From Pseudolabrys sp. (GTDB lineage: Bacteria > Pseudomonadota > Alphaproteobacteria > Rhizobiales > Xanthobacteraceae), in the NCBI GenBank assembly GCA_030684935.1, contig JAUXXH010000052.1, forward strand, positions 124,001-188,000: a stretch of 64,000 nucleotides of DNA. The letters are read 5' to 3'. A program made the translations under genes and the position numbers. Below are positions 8,695-19,185 of the stretch, one piece after another (positions within the stretch are counted from its first letter, which is position 1; each line of letters begins with the position of its first letter). The notes under the pieces were generated by a model, which worked only from the letters and a program-made list of their open reading frames with translations, did not search any database and was not told where the DNA came from.

Positions 8695-9123
8695 ATGCCG
8701 AGCTACGATCCGAACAACATCTTCGCCAAGATCCTGCGCGGCGAACTGCCCTGCTACAAGGTCTATGAGGATGACAAGGCGCTGGCCTTCCTCGACATCA
8801 TGCCGCGCGCGCCCGGCCACACGCTGGTGCTGCCGAAGGCGCCGGCACGCAACATTCTTGACGTGCCGGCCGCCGATCTCGCCCATGTCGCCACCGTGGC
8901 GCAGAAGATCGCCAAGGCGGCGATGACAGCCTTTGCCGCCGATGGCATCACCGTCCAGCAGTTCAACGAAGGCGCCGGCGGACAGGTGGTGTTCCACCTC
9001 CATGTCCACGTCATCCCGCGCAAGGCCGGCCAGCCGATGAAGCCGCCGGCGGCGGAGAAGGAAAAACCCGAGGTGCTGGCCGAACAGGCCAGGACGCTGG
9101 CCGCAGCATTGGCCGCCGGCTAG
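8695..9123 (+). CDS. HIT family protein
   Basis: A 142-residue histidine-triad protein, a nucleotide hydrolase or transferase acting on substrates such as AMP derivatives. The triad HLHVHVIP is at residues 101-108 (H101, H103, H105), preceded by NNIFAKILRGELPCYKVYEDD at the N-terminus and QQFNEGAGGQVVFH, all typical of bacterial HIT/HinT proteins. I prefer the ATG at 8695 because GGGGAG lies 5 bases upstream; an ATG at 8677 overlaps the previous stop. It closes the run of plus-strand genes from RidA onward. Confidence 0.93.
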   Translation: MPSYDPNNIFAKILRGELPCYKVYEDDKALAFLDIMPRAPGHTLVLPKAPARNILDVPAADLAHVATVAQKIAKAAMTAFAADGITVQQFNEGAGGQVVFHLHVHVIPRKAGQPMKPPAAEKEKPEVLAEQARTLAAALAAG

Positions 9124-9134
9124 CGCGCCGCCGT

Positions 9135-10073
9135 TCAACCGCGCAGGATGTTCTGCATTTCTGCCGGCCGGCCCTCGATGTGGCAGCGCAGGTTGTGCAC
9201 CACGAGCGGCAGCACCTGCTCGGCATAGACGTCGCTCATGCCGCCGATGCGGGGCGTGATGATGACGTTCGGCATGTCCCAGAGCGGGCTTTCCGCCGGC
9301 AAAGGCTCGGTTTCGAACACATCGAGCGCGGCGCCGCCGATGCGGCCGTCCTGCAGCGCCTGCACCAGCGCCTTCTCGTCGACCACCGGGCCGCGCGCCA
9401 GATTGATCAGGATGCCGGTCGGCTTCATGGCGCCGAGAACATCACCGTCGATCATGTGCCGGGTCTGCGCGGATAGCGGCACCAGCACAATCAGGAAGTC
9501 CGCCTGCCCGGCCGCCTCGGCCAGACGGCTGCGCGGCATCATCGCATCGAAATGCGGCGCCGCGATGCGGGCATCGCTGATGCCGATCACCCGCATGCCG
9601 AACGCCGCGCAGCGCGCCGCCAGCGCCTCGGCGATCGGGCCGATGCCGACCAGCACGGCGGTCTTGCCCCAGATCAGTTTCTGCGGCCAGCGCTCCCAGA
9701 CATGGTTCTGCTGGTTGCGCAGCATGCGCGGAAATTCACGCGACAGCGCGATCATCGACAAAAACGCCAGTTCCGACATCTGCGGCCCGTGAATGCCGCG
9801 GCCGGAAGTGACGCGCACATCCGGCTTCAGGCTTTTCAGGGTGTCGATGCGCTCCGTGCCGGCGGAGATCGCGCAGAGATAGCGCAGCCGCGGCATTTGC
9901 GCGATCAGTTCGTCAGTCACGTCATGCGCCATCGCCACCAGAACTTCGCAGTCGGCGCATTGCGGCAGCGCATCGGCAATGGTCGCTGCGTCGCGGACCT
10001 GCACCTGCGGGAACGCTTTCTGCACCGCAGCGGGATCGAGATGCACGCCGCGGTCCAGGATCAGAATTGTCAT
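9135..10073 (-). CDS. D-2-hydroxyacid dehydrogenase (NAD-binding)
   Basis: A 312-residue member of the D-isomer 2-hydroxyacid dehydrogenase family. The Rossmann fold shows VGIGPIAEALAARC in place of the more usual GxGxxG, then LVPLSAQTRHMIDGDVL, ILINLARGPVVDEKALVQAL and GAALDVFETEPLPAESPLWDMPNVIITPRIGG. The usual Arg (LARG) and Glu (FETEPL) active-site positions are present. The common catalytic His motif (THNAG/PHxAG) appears as TPRIGG, with Arg replacing His, so the activity may differ or be reduced. Substrate unknown. It starts at the ATG at 10073; the upstream TTG is less likely. It lies downstream of azlCD on the same strand. Confidence 0.88.
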   Translation of the reverse strand: MTILILDRGVHLDPAAVQKAFPQVQVRDAATIADALPQCADCEVLVAMAHDVTDELIAQMPRLRYLCAISAGTERIDTLKSLKPDVRVTSGRGIHGPQMSELAFLSMIALSREFPRMLRNQQNHVWERWPQKLIWGKTAVLVGIGPIAEALAARCAAFGMRVIGISDARIAAPHFDAMMPRSRLAEAAGQADFLIVLVPLSAQTRHMIDGDVLGAMKPTGILINLARGPVVDEKALVQALQDGRIGGAALDVFETEPLPAESPLWDMPNVIITPRIGGMSDVYAEQVLPLVVHNLRCHIEGRPAEMQNILRG

Positions 10074-10102
10074 ATGCGGGGTCTCCAATTGGAAATCGTG
10101 GG

Positions 10103-10450
10103 TCAGTGAGCTGTCAGGTAGCCGCCGACGACAAGCGTCGTCAGGCCGATCAGGACGCCGGCCAGCGCCGAGCGCTTGATGAGGACAAATCCAAGAAAGC
10201 CGCAGACCGTGGCGGCGACGCGCACCCAGATCGGGATGGTGTCAAGCGCGCCGCTGGAAAACAAGATCAGCTTGGCAATGACGCCGGCCAGGATCGCCGT
10301 CGCCACCGCGCGCGACCACATCACGATCTCGGAATCCTCGTTGAGACCGCGCGCCAGCACCAGCCCCAGCACGCGCCAGACCTCGTTCGGCAGGTAGCCG
10401 ACGATGATCAGCATAAGATAGGGCCACAACTCGGCTGCGGCGGGGTTCAT
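10103..10450 (-). CDS. azlD: AzlD domain-containing small membrane subunit
   Basis: A 115-residue hydrophobic protein with four likely membrane segments. The N-terminal PYLMLIIVGYLPNEVWRVLGLVLARG matches the AzlD family. AzlC and AzlD together form an exporter of branched-chain amino acids (BrnFE/YgaZH type) in the inner membrane. Its ATG at 10450 overlaps the stop of azlC by four bases (ATGA), showing translational coupling. The nearby leucine-breakdown genes are suggestive but not adjacent, and the transported substrate is inferred only from family. Confidence 0.88.
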   Translation of the reverse strand: MNPAAAELWPYLMLIIVGYLPNEVWRVLGLVLARGLNEDSEIVMWSRAVATAILAGVIAKLILFSSGALDTIPIWVRVAATVCGFLGFVLIKRSALAGVLIGLTTLVVGGYLTAH

Positions 10451-11175
10451 GTCGCGGCCGCCCGGAGCCGGTGAACGGCATAAGCGAGCGTGCCGCCGAT
10501 GATGCCGGTCCACATCAGGTCGAGCCCGATCTCCAGGTAAACCAGCAACGGCAGCAGCACCAGGCCGAGCACAAGCGCCAGTCTGTCCATCAACATGCGC
10601 GCGTTGTTGGCGGTGGAAATCAGGAACGACATCGGCGTCAGGAACAACAGCGCCGCCGCGAACACGGTCGGCAGCCCGCGGGCGAGATAGAAGCCGATGA
10701 ATCCGAATGTCACCGCCGTACTCATGAAGGTGACCGACAGGCCGTTGCAATAGGCGATGCGCCGTTCCGGCGCGATGCCGGGCAAATGACGCAGCGACTC
10801 CATCCACATGCTGACGGCGGTGAAGTGCGCCGGCAGCAGCAGGTGACGGACCCGGGTGCCGGGGCCGCGCAGCAGCGGCAACAGCGATACCACCATCGGA
10901 AACAGCCGGATCGCGCTGAGCGACACCGCGATCGCCGCCTCGATCATCGATGAGCCAAGCCCGATGGCGGTAATCAGGATGACCTGCGCCGGCGCCGCCC
11001 AGACAACGATTGTCGACAGCGCCAGCCACCACGGCGCCAGGCCGAAATCATGCGCCAGCGCGCCGATGCCGATATAGGTGCCCATCATCACCGGGAAGAA
11101 CACCGAGCTCACGGCCCGCCGCGCGCCGCCCAGGAAGGCGGCGCTGGACGAGTCGTAGGTGGCGGGCACCGGCAT
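10447..11175 (-). CDS. azlC: AzlC family branched-chain amino acid exporter, large subunit
   Basis: A 242-residue inner-membrane protein. Recognisable AzlC blocks are FFPVMMGTYIGIGALAHDFG near the N-terminus, WAAPAQVILITAIGLGSS, AISLSAIRLFPM-like VSLSAIRLFPMVVSLLPL and TFGFIGFYLA. It makes the export channel with AzlD, encoded immediately downstream with a four-base overlap. It is the first gene of a short minus-strand group azlC-azlD-dehydrogenase. Confidence 0.91.
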   Translation of the reverse strand: MPVPATYDSSSAAFLGGARRAVSSVFFPVMMGTYIGIGALAHDFGLAPWWLALSTIVVWAAPAQVILITAIGLGSSMIEAAIAVSLSAIRLFPMVVSLLPLLRGPGTRVRHLLLPAHFTAVSMWMESLRHLPGIAPERRIAYCNGLSVTFMSTAVTFGFIGFYLARGLPTVFAAALLFLTPMSFLISTANNARMLMDRLALVLGLVLLPLLVYLEIGLDLMWTGIIGGTLAYAVHRLRAAAT

Positions 11176-11255
11176 GGCTGCTTGGTGTCATAGGCCCGCC
11201 GCATCTGCAACCGGGGCGCGACCGCGCCCGGCGCATGCGCCCCCCGCGAAATGCG

Positions 11256-11280
11256 AAGGCCGGGCACATGGCCCGGCCTT
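11256..11280. terminator. Hairpin terminator between azlC and clpA
   Basis: A perfect 10-base inverted repeat, AAGGCCGGGC and GCCCGGCCTT, with a 5-base loop. It lies 25 bases past the clpA stop on the minus strand and fits a GC-rich terminator. The following T-run is short. Confidence 0.75.
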
Positions 11281-11305
11281 CAGTACAATGATGGGGGCGA
11301 GACGC

Positions 11306-13771
<2,466 letters not shown>

Positions 13772-13810
13772 TAGCTTCCCATCTTCATTGTATCAGGCGC
13801 CCCCCGACTC

Positions 13811-14155
13811 TCATTTTTTTTCCATCACGCATTGCAAAGGATGCTGATGTTTTCGGGCAAAGTCCATAACCTGCGTCACTTTGGTTTCGGCCACTTCGTA
13901 GGTGAAAGTTCCGCATTCGCCGATGCCGTGATGATGGACATGCAACATAATGCGTGTGGCGGCTTCGTGGTCCTTGCCGAAGAATCGCTCGATGACGTGC
14001 ACGACGAATTCCATCGGCGTGTAGTCATCGTTGAGGATCAGCACGCGGTACATGTTCGGCCGCTTGGTCTGCGGCTTGGTCTTGGTGATGACGGCGGTCG
14101 ACGGCCCCGCCGGGTCGCCGGGGTTGCCCTTGCGTTTGCGGTCGTCGTCGGCCAT
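13811..14155 (-). CDS. clpS: ATP-dependent Clp protease adaptor ClpS
   Basis: A 114-residue adaptor that recognises destabilising N-terminal residues and hands substrates to ClpA. The core is complete: [25 protein letters not shown], the [22 protein letters not shown] segment and the closing [10 protein letters not shown]. The [10 protein letters not shown] residues form the N-degron pocket. I place the start at the ATG at 14155 ([10 protein letters not shown]), the family's usual beginning; a start at 14254 would add 33 weakly conserved residues. It is the first gene of a clpS-clpA operon. Confidence 0.95.
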   Translation of the reverse strand: MADDDRKRKGNPGDPAGPSTAVITKTKPQTKRPNMYRVLILNDDYTPMEFVVHVIERFFGKDHEAATRIMLHVHHHGIGECGTFTYEVAETKVTQVMDFARKHQHPLQCVMEKK

Positions 14156-14830
14156 CCGCTCAACCCAACGCAGCTGGTCGCCAAGCGCAGGGATTTGCGA
14201 CGGCGCCGCTGGCATGATCTGGGAAGTGTCGGTCATTCTGGCAATGGCGGTCATGGTTCGGTCGAAGCAGTTCGTAAGTGGCGAAGCTGGCAGGCGGTGG
14301 GGCCGTCTGCGGCCCTCGGCCCATCATAATGACCCCGCCGCCGTCATTCCAAGCTGGCAATTCGGCAGGCCTGCGTTTTCCCGTTCCGGGAGAACCCTGA
14401 ACGGACAGGCCCCGGCCTCCTCCAGTCAGATAGCTCTCGGTTGCCCGATCACAACCCATTCGGACCCAATCTGAAGCAAATTCTACCCAATTGCGCCGTG
14501 TATTGAGCCGCTGCGGGCGAACGGGCATGCGGAGAATGCCGCGGGTCTTCCCCCGGGCAGATCGCGCACCGGTCGGCCCCCCCCCCACGCGGGCGTCCCG
14601 GTTAGCGCACGCTAACCCCTCGTTAATCGTATCCGCTAAGAACTGCGTGGCATTGGCGGCTTCCGCAGTACGGACCGTTAACGAGCCAAGCCTCTGAAAA
14701 ATCAACGGTAACGACAGACGGCGGGCGCAAACGCTTACTGCGGAACCGGGATTCTGGGGTCGCGGTACACCGACCTTTTAGCACCGGCCTTTATGAAGGC
14801 ACCCGTACTTAAACGTATGGGTGAGCCGTG
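14156..14830. other. 675-base gap between clpS and the TadG-like genes, with palindromes
   Basis: No convincing gene: a 181-codon frame on the minus strand overlaps the clpS start and has no family features. It should hold divergent promoters for clpS and the TadG-like gene. Visible structure: a run of ten C at 14577-14586; an 8-base perfect inverted repeat GGTTAGCG-CA-CGCTAACC at 14600-14617; and an inverted repeat ACCCGTAC/GTATGGGT (14801-14808 and 14815-14822, one mismatch) whose right arm overlaps the ribosome-binding site of the gene starting at 14831. Confidence 0.6.
14600..14617. promoter_or_regulatory. Perfect 8-base palindrome upstream of the TadG-like gene
   Basis: GGTTAGCG and CGCTAACC are exact complements separated by CA. 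Such a dyad of 18 bases fits the binding site of a dimeric regulator. It lies about 215 bases before the start at 14831. The regulator is unknown. Confidence 0.4.
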
Positions 14831-16480
14831 ATGACACACTTTTGGACAAAGCTGGGCCGCAGCCTTCGCAACTTCCGCACCGCCCGGCGTGGCAACGTCG
14901 CCACCACCTTTGCCCTCGCCGCCTTGCCGGTGCTGGCCACCGTCGGGTTTTCGGTCGATTACAGCAACGCCAATTCGGTCAAGGCCGCGATGCAGTCGGC
15001 GCTCGACTCGACCGCGCTGATGTTGTCGAAGGACGCCGCAACCATCAATAACACGCAGCTGCAGGCGAAGGCGAAGACCTATTTCGAGGCGTTGTTTACC
15101 CGGCCGGATGCCAAGAACATCACCATCGCCGCGTCCTACACCGCCGAAGGCGGTTCGACCGTCGTCGTCAACGGATCAGCCGACGTGCCGACCAATCTGC
15201 TTGGCATTATCGGTTACAACCAGATCACCGTGAAAGGCTCGTCCACGTCGAAATGGGGCTCGACGCGGTTGCGGGTGGCGCTGGTGCTCGACACCACCGG
15301 CTCGATGTCGGACGACGGCAAGATGCCCGCGCTGAAGTCGGCAACCAAGGGCCTGCTTGAGCAGTTGCAGAGTGCGGCCTCCACTAACGGCGACGTCTAT
15401 GTCTCGATCGTGCCGTTCAGCAAGAACGTCAATCTCGGCTCCGGCAACTTCAACGCCAGTTATATCGACTGGACCGACTGGGAGGCGGAGCCGGCTACCC
15501 TGAGCTCAAAGCCGAGCGGTTGGGATCAAGTCGGCCCCGGAAGTCCCTGCCCGTTCACCAATAATAATCATGGCTTCGTCTGTGCGCCCAGTCCCACCAG
15601 CACCTCGACAACCTCCTCGATCCCGTCAAGCGGCACCTACAGCGGCTATATCTGTCCGGCCACCGACTCCGGCCGCAAGGATTCGACCAAGATCGGAATA
15701 AGGTACAACGGCTGCTACACCAGCGTTGAAAAGACTCGGACGATTTCGAGCGGATCCAGCGCCAGTTGCGGCAGCACCGTCAACTGCTCCTGCAGCGGCA
15801 GCGGCAGCAAGAAAGTGTGTACCCAGACCTATTTCGATCATCCCTGGGTCGTGAACGCCAAAAGCACCTGGAACGGCTGCGTCACCGACCGCGGCAATGC
15901 TTCCGGTCCGGTGTCCAACTATGACCGGCTGGTGACGGCGCCGAGCGCCAACATAGCGGCGTCGAAATATCCGGCCGAACAGAACGCCTACTGTTCGCCG
16001 GAGGTCGTCGGCCTCAACTACAATTGGGCGGCGATGCACACGCTGGTGAACAACCTGTATCCGCTCGGCGCCACCAACCAGCCGATCGGCCTGGTGTGGG
16101 GCTGGCAGACGCTGGTCGGCGGCGGCCCGTTCACGGCACCGCCGAAGGACTCCCAGTACACCTATACCGACGTGATCGTGCTGATGTCGGACGGCCTCAA
16201 CACTTTGAACCGCTGGAGCGGCAACGGCTCGAGCACCAGCACGGCGGTCGACGCCCGCATGGTCGACTCGAGCGGGGCCGGCACCTGCGCCAACATCAAG
16301 GCCGCCGGCATCACCATCTATGCCGTTCACGTCAACACCGACGGCGACCCGATGTCGACGCTGCTCAAGAACTGCGCCAGCCAGGATGACAAGTTCTGGA
16401 TGGTGACATCGGCGAACGGGCTCGGCAGCGTGTTCAGCGCCATCGGCAGCAACCTGACCAAGCTCCGGGTGGCGAAGTAA
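14831..16480 (+). CDS. TadG-like protein with split von Willebrand A domain, copy 1
   Basis: A 549-residue envelope protein. Residues 18-45 (RRGNVATTFALAALPVLATVG) form the TadE/TadG-type N-terminal membrane segment found in Flp-pilus-linked proteins. A vWA domain starts near 148 with the metal site D154-x-T156-x-S158 (LVLDTTGSMS); its second half, DVIVLMSDGLNT, appears only near residue 447. About 200 residues are inserted between, with a Cys-rich Ser/Gly stretch NCSCSGSGSKKVC. The main body should lie outside the inner membrane. GTG at 14828 is an alternative start. A close paralogue follows. No other tad genes are in the window. Confidence 0.88.
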   Translation: MTHFWTKLGRSLRNFRTARRGNVATTFALAALPVLATVGFSVDYSNANSVKAAMQSALDSTALMLSKDAATINNTQLQAKAKTYFEALFTRPDAKNITIAASYTAEGGSTVVVNGSADVPTNLLGIIGYNQITVKGSSTSKWGSTRLRVALVLDTTGSMSDDGKMPALKSATKGLLEQLQSAASTNGDVYVSIVPFSKNVNLGSGNFNASYIDWTDWEAEPATLSSKPSGWDQVGPGSPCPFTNNNHGFVCAPSPTSTSTTSSIPSSGTYSGYICPATDSGRKDSTKIGIRYNGCYTSVEKTRTISSGSSASCGSTVNCSCSGSGSKKVCTQTYFDHPWVVNAKSTWNGCVTDRGNASGPVSNYDRLVTAPSANIAASKYPAEQNAYCSPEVVGLNYNWAAMHTLVNNLYPLGATNQPIGLVWGWQTLVGGGPFTAPPKDSQYTYTDVIVLMSDGLNTLNRWSGNGSSTSTAVDARMVDSSGAGTCANIKAAGITIYAVHVNTDGDPMSTLLKNCASQDDKFWMVTSANGLGSVFSAIGSNLTKLRVAK

Positions 16481-16752
16481 TCCTCACGCCAGAACCGGGC
16501 GGGGCCGCATTTGCGGTGCCCGCCTGGTCGTCCACGGTAAAGAGGTGTTGGTGCGGTCATGGGCCGCGCCTAAACTTCCGCCAATCGGCGGAGGTGCGCT
16601 TAACCAGCTACGGCGCAGCAATTGCTGGCGTTCCCGGCCGGAATAATGCGCGTGCTTTACGCAACCGGTCGATTGCCGACGATCGACACCCCATCCCTTT
16701 CATCGACTCCGCGTAGACCGAGCTTCCTTCTCCCTCCGGCCGGTCATTCGCG
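16481..16752. other. Gap between the two TadG-like genes with a 12-base palindrome
   Basis: No gene is seen. A nested hairpin CGGGC...CCGC-ATTT-GCGG...GCCCG lies at about 16496-16523 and could terminate copy 1. A perfect 12-base palindrome CAGCAATTGCTG lies at 16616-16627, about 125 bases before copy 2, and GCTTAACC nearby resembles a CtrA half-site. This implies the second gene has its own promoter. Confidence 0.4.
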
Positions 16753-18498
16753 ATGCATGATTTCTCCTCCAAACTCCTTGGCCTGGCGCGCGCCTTCGCC
16801 GGTTTCGGACGGGCGCGTGACGGCGCGGTCGTCATCATCTTTGCGCTGGCGATCATTCCGGTGTTGGGATTGGTCGGCGCCGCGGTCGATTTCAGCCGCG
16901 CCAATTCCCTCAAGGCGACGATGCAGAACGCGCTCGATGCGACCGCGCTGATGCTGTCGAAAACGGCCGCCTCCCAGACCAGCGCCCAGCTTCAGGTTGC
17001 CGCGCAAAGCTATTTCATGGCCCAATTTACCCGGCCCGAAGCCAGGAATGCATCCGTCACCGCAAGCTATTCCAAGTCCGGCGGATCGACCGTCGTGGTC
17101 AACGGCAGCGCCGACATCGATACCGAATTCATGGGTATCCTCGGGCTGAAATCCATCAACATCACCGGCACCTCGACCAGCAAATGGGGTTCAGCCCGGC
17201 TGCGGGTGGCCCTGGTGCTCGACACCACGGGGTCGATGTCATCGGACAACAAGATGACCGCGCTCAAGACCGCGACCAAGAACCTGCTGACACAAATGCA
17301 GGCAGCCGCCAGCGCCGACGGTGACGTCTATGTGTCGATCATTCCGTTCAGCAAGAACGTCAATCTCAATCCGAGCAATTACAACGCGACTTATTTATCC
17401 TGGGTCGACTGGGAGGCCGAGCCGGCCTATATGGCGACCTGGCTCGCCAACAGCACCAACAACAATACCTGGAAGGCAACCGGACCGGGCGATACCTGCC
17501 CGTTCACGACCTCCAGTCACGGCTTCCGCTGCACCACCGGCCCGGCCAATGACAGCGCGAATACCAACACGGTCCCATCAAGCGGCACCTTTGCCGGCTA
17601 CATCTGCCCGGGCGTCGACGGCGGCAACAGAAACGCGCTGAAGATCGGTCTGCACTACAACGGCTGTTACAACAGCGTGCCGACCACAACAACCACATCC
17701 ACAACGGTCTCAACCGGGTGGAACGCCAGTTGCGGCAGCCGCACCAATTGCTCCTGCTCCGGCAGCGGCAGCAGCCGAAAGTGCGTGCAGACCACGACCA
17801 CCACCGGCGAACCCTATACCCATGTCTGGCGACCGGCCGGGACCGCAGCCGTGCTTGCGAAAAGCGCCTGGAACGGTTGCATTACCGACCGCGGCACCAC
17901 AGCCGCTCCAAGCCAGAACTATGACCGGCTGGTCACCGCGCCGATCAGCAGCATCGACGCATCGAAATTTCCGGCCGAGCAGAATTCATACTGCTCGCCG
18001 GCCATTACGGGCCTTAGCTACAACTGGACCGCCATGAAGACGCAGGTCGACAACCTGTATCCGCTCGGCGCCACCGGGCAGCCGATCGGGCTGGTGTGGG
18101 GCTGGCAATCTCTGGTCGGCGGCGGGCCGCTCACGGCGCCGGCCAAGGATCCCAACTACACCTATACCGACGTCATTATTCTGCTGACGGACGGCCTCAA
18201 CACCCAGAACCGCTGGTACGGCAACGGCTCAAGTACCAGCACGCAGGTCGACGATCGGATGTACGATTCCACCGGCCAAGGCACCTGCGCCAACATCAAC
18301 GCGGCCAAGATCACGGTCTACGCGATCCAGGTCAACACCGGCGGCGATGCAACCTCGACGCTGCTGCAGAAATGCGCCGGCAGCCCGGGCAAGTTTCCCG
18401 ACCCCGAAAAATTCTTCCTGCTGACGTCCGCCAACGACATCATCACCACATTCGACGCCATCGGCACCAACCTGACCAGGCTGCGCATCGCCCAATAG
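16753..18498 (+). CDS. TadG-like protein with split von Willebrand A domain, copy 2
   Basis: A 581-residue paralogue of the preceding protein with the same order: an N-terminal TadE/TadG-like membrane segment (VVIIFALAIIPVLGLVGAAVDFS), the vWA metal site LVLDTTGSMSSDNK, a long insertion including YICPGVDGG, NCSCSGSGSSRKC and a Thr-rich run, and the closing half DVIILLTDGLNTQNRW. The insertion is longer than in copy 1, mainly through Asn/Thr-rich stretches, while the flanking vWA halves are nearly the same. Copies 1 and 2 share YPLGATxQPIGLVWGWQ, showing tandem duplication. The role may be surface adhesion or pilus assembly; this is inferred. Confidence 0.88.
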   Translation: MHDFSSKLLGLARAFAGFGRARDGAVVIIFALAIIPVLGLVGAAVDFSRANSLKATMQNALDATALMLSKTAASQTSAQLQVAAQSYFMAQFTRPEARNASVTASYSKSGGSTVVVNGSADIDTEFMGILGLKSINITGTSTSKWGSARLRVALVLDTTGSMSSDNKMTALKTATKNLLTQMQAAASADGDVYVSIIPFSKNVNLNPSNYNATYLSWVDWEAEPAYMATWLANSTNNNTWKATGPGDTCPFTTSSHGFRCTTGPANDSANTNTVPSSGTFAGYICPGVDGGNRNALKIGLHYNGCYNSVPTTTTTSTTVSTGWNASCGSRTNCSCSGSGSSRKCVQTTTTTGEPYTHVWRPAGTAAVLAKSAWNGCITDRGTTAAPSQNYDRLVTAPISSIDASKFPAEQNSYCSPAITGLSYNWTAMKTQVDNLYPLGATGQPIGLVWGWQSLVGGGPLTAPAKDPNYTYTDVIILLTDGLNTQNRWYGNGSSTSTQVDDRMYDSTGQGTCANINAAKITVYAIQVNTGGDATSTLLQKCAGSPGKFPDPEKFFLLTSANDIITTFDAIGTNLTRLRIAQ

Positions 18499-18525
18499 CC
18501 GGCGCGCCACGGGACCGGAAAAGTA

Positions 18526-18552
18526 AAAGCCCGGCTGGATCAGCCGGGCTTT
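18526..18552. terminator. Strong hairpin terminator, probably bidirectional
   Basis: AAAGCCCGGCTG and CAGCCGGGCTTT form a perfect 12-base stem with a GAT loop. A-rich and T-rich flanks lie on the two sides, so it can serve both the TadG-like gene (plus) and the phasin gene (minus), whose ends converge here. Confidence 0.88.
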
Positions 18553-18589
18553 GTCGTATCGAACGCGCGCTAAGTTGAAGCGTGGCGGC

Positions 18590-18919
18590 CTACTTGGCCT
18601 TCGCGACCATGGCTTCGAACGGCTTGTAGGATTCTTTGGCCAGATCGGCGTACATTTCGCTGATCTTGGTGGCCTCGGCGACGAAGCCTTCATAGGCGGT
18701 CTTGGCGTATTCGGTCTGCAGTTCGATCGCCTTCTCCAGCGACTTCACGCCGAACAGCTTTTCCAGCGCTGCCGTGCTCTCCTCGAACGACTTCTTCGAA
18801 TAGCTGGCGATCTCAGTGGCGATCGCCTGGGCGCTCTTGGAAACAGCACCCATCGACTTCATGGCAATATCGGCATTCTCTTTGCTGACCTGCTGCAGGT
18901 CCTCGAAATTCTTGACCAT
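18590..18919 (-). CDS. Phasin family protein
   Basis: A 109-residue phasin, a helical protein that coats polyhydroxyalkanoate storage granules. The sequence is alpha-helical and Lys/Glu/Ala-rich (VKNFEDLQQVSKENADIAMKS, FEESTAALEKLFGVKSLEKAIELQTEYAKTAYEG), with no signal peptide, and matches the phasin_2 pattern. The start at 18919 is preceded by AAAGGTAA; a longer frame starts inside the regulatory region and is rejected. The upstream palindrome pair at 19004-19044 is probably the PhaR operator. No PHA synthase lies in the window. Confidence 0.9.
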   Translation of the reverse strand: MVKNFEDLQQVSKENADIAMKSMGAVSKSAQAIATEIASYSKKSFEESTAALEKLFGVKSLEKAIELQTEYAKTAYEGFVAEATKISEMYADLAKESYKPFEAMVAKAK

Positions 18920-19003
18920 GGTGTTACCTTTCCCGGCCCGCCATTGCGGGTCCAATGTGCTCAATGTCCGAGCCCGGCCGGGCGGGACTGGATTAACCTT
19001 ATA

Positions 19004-19044
19004 TTGCACTGCACAATAAAGTCAAGCCTGATGCTGCAGTGCAA
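19004..19044. promoter_or_regulatory. Paired TGCA-N-TGCA operator upstream of the phasin gene (probable PhaR site)
   Basis: TTGCACTGCA at 19004-19013 and its exact complement TGCAGTGCAA at 19035-19044 form an inverted repeat with a 21-base spacer. Each half is itself a TGCA-N-TGCA palindrome. PhaR repressors of alphaproteobacteria bind TGC-rich inverted sequences of this kind upstream of phasin genes. The site lies 85-125 bases before the phasin start, where it would overlap the promoter. Confidence 0.7.
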
Positions 19045-19185
19045 ATAATCTCGTCAAATCGAGGGTATTGCGTTAATAACTTGTAAACCGCGTTCTCCTA
19101 CCGTCGTGGGCGTGCGTCGCGAAAGCGCTATAAATTAGCCTAAAAGGCGACCTAGGAACGGCAATCAATCGGGTTGGGAGAGTCG

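Noticed and set aside
14577-14586. Run of ten C as a phase-variation site
   Set aside because: It lies in non-coding DNA far from any start and no reading frame depends on it; it may be a slippage-prone tract without function.
14160-14705. A 181-codon minus-strand frame upstream of clpS
   Set aside because: It includes a ten-C run and palindromes and overlaps the clpS start; no protein features.
19073-19087. TTAA-N7-TAAA upstream of the carboxypeptidase gene as a CtrA box
   Set aside because: The second half is TAAA, one mismatch from the consensus; not enough support alone.
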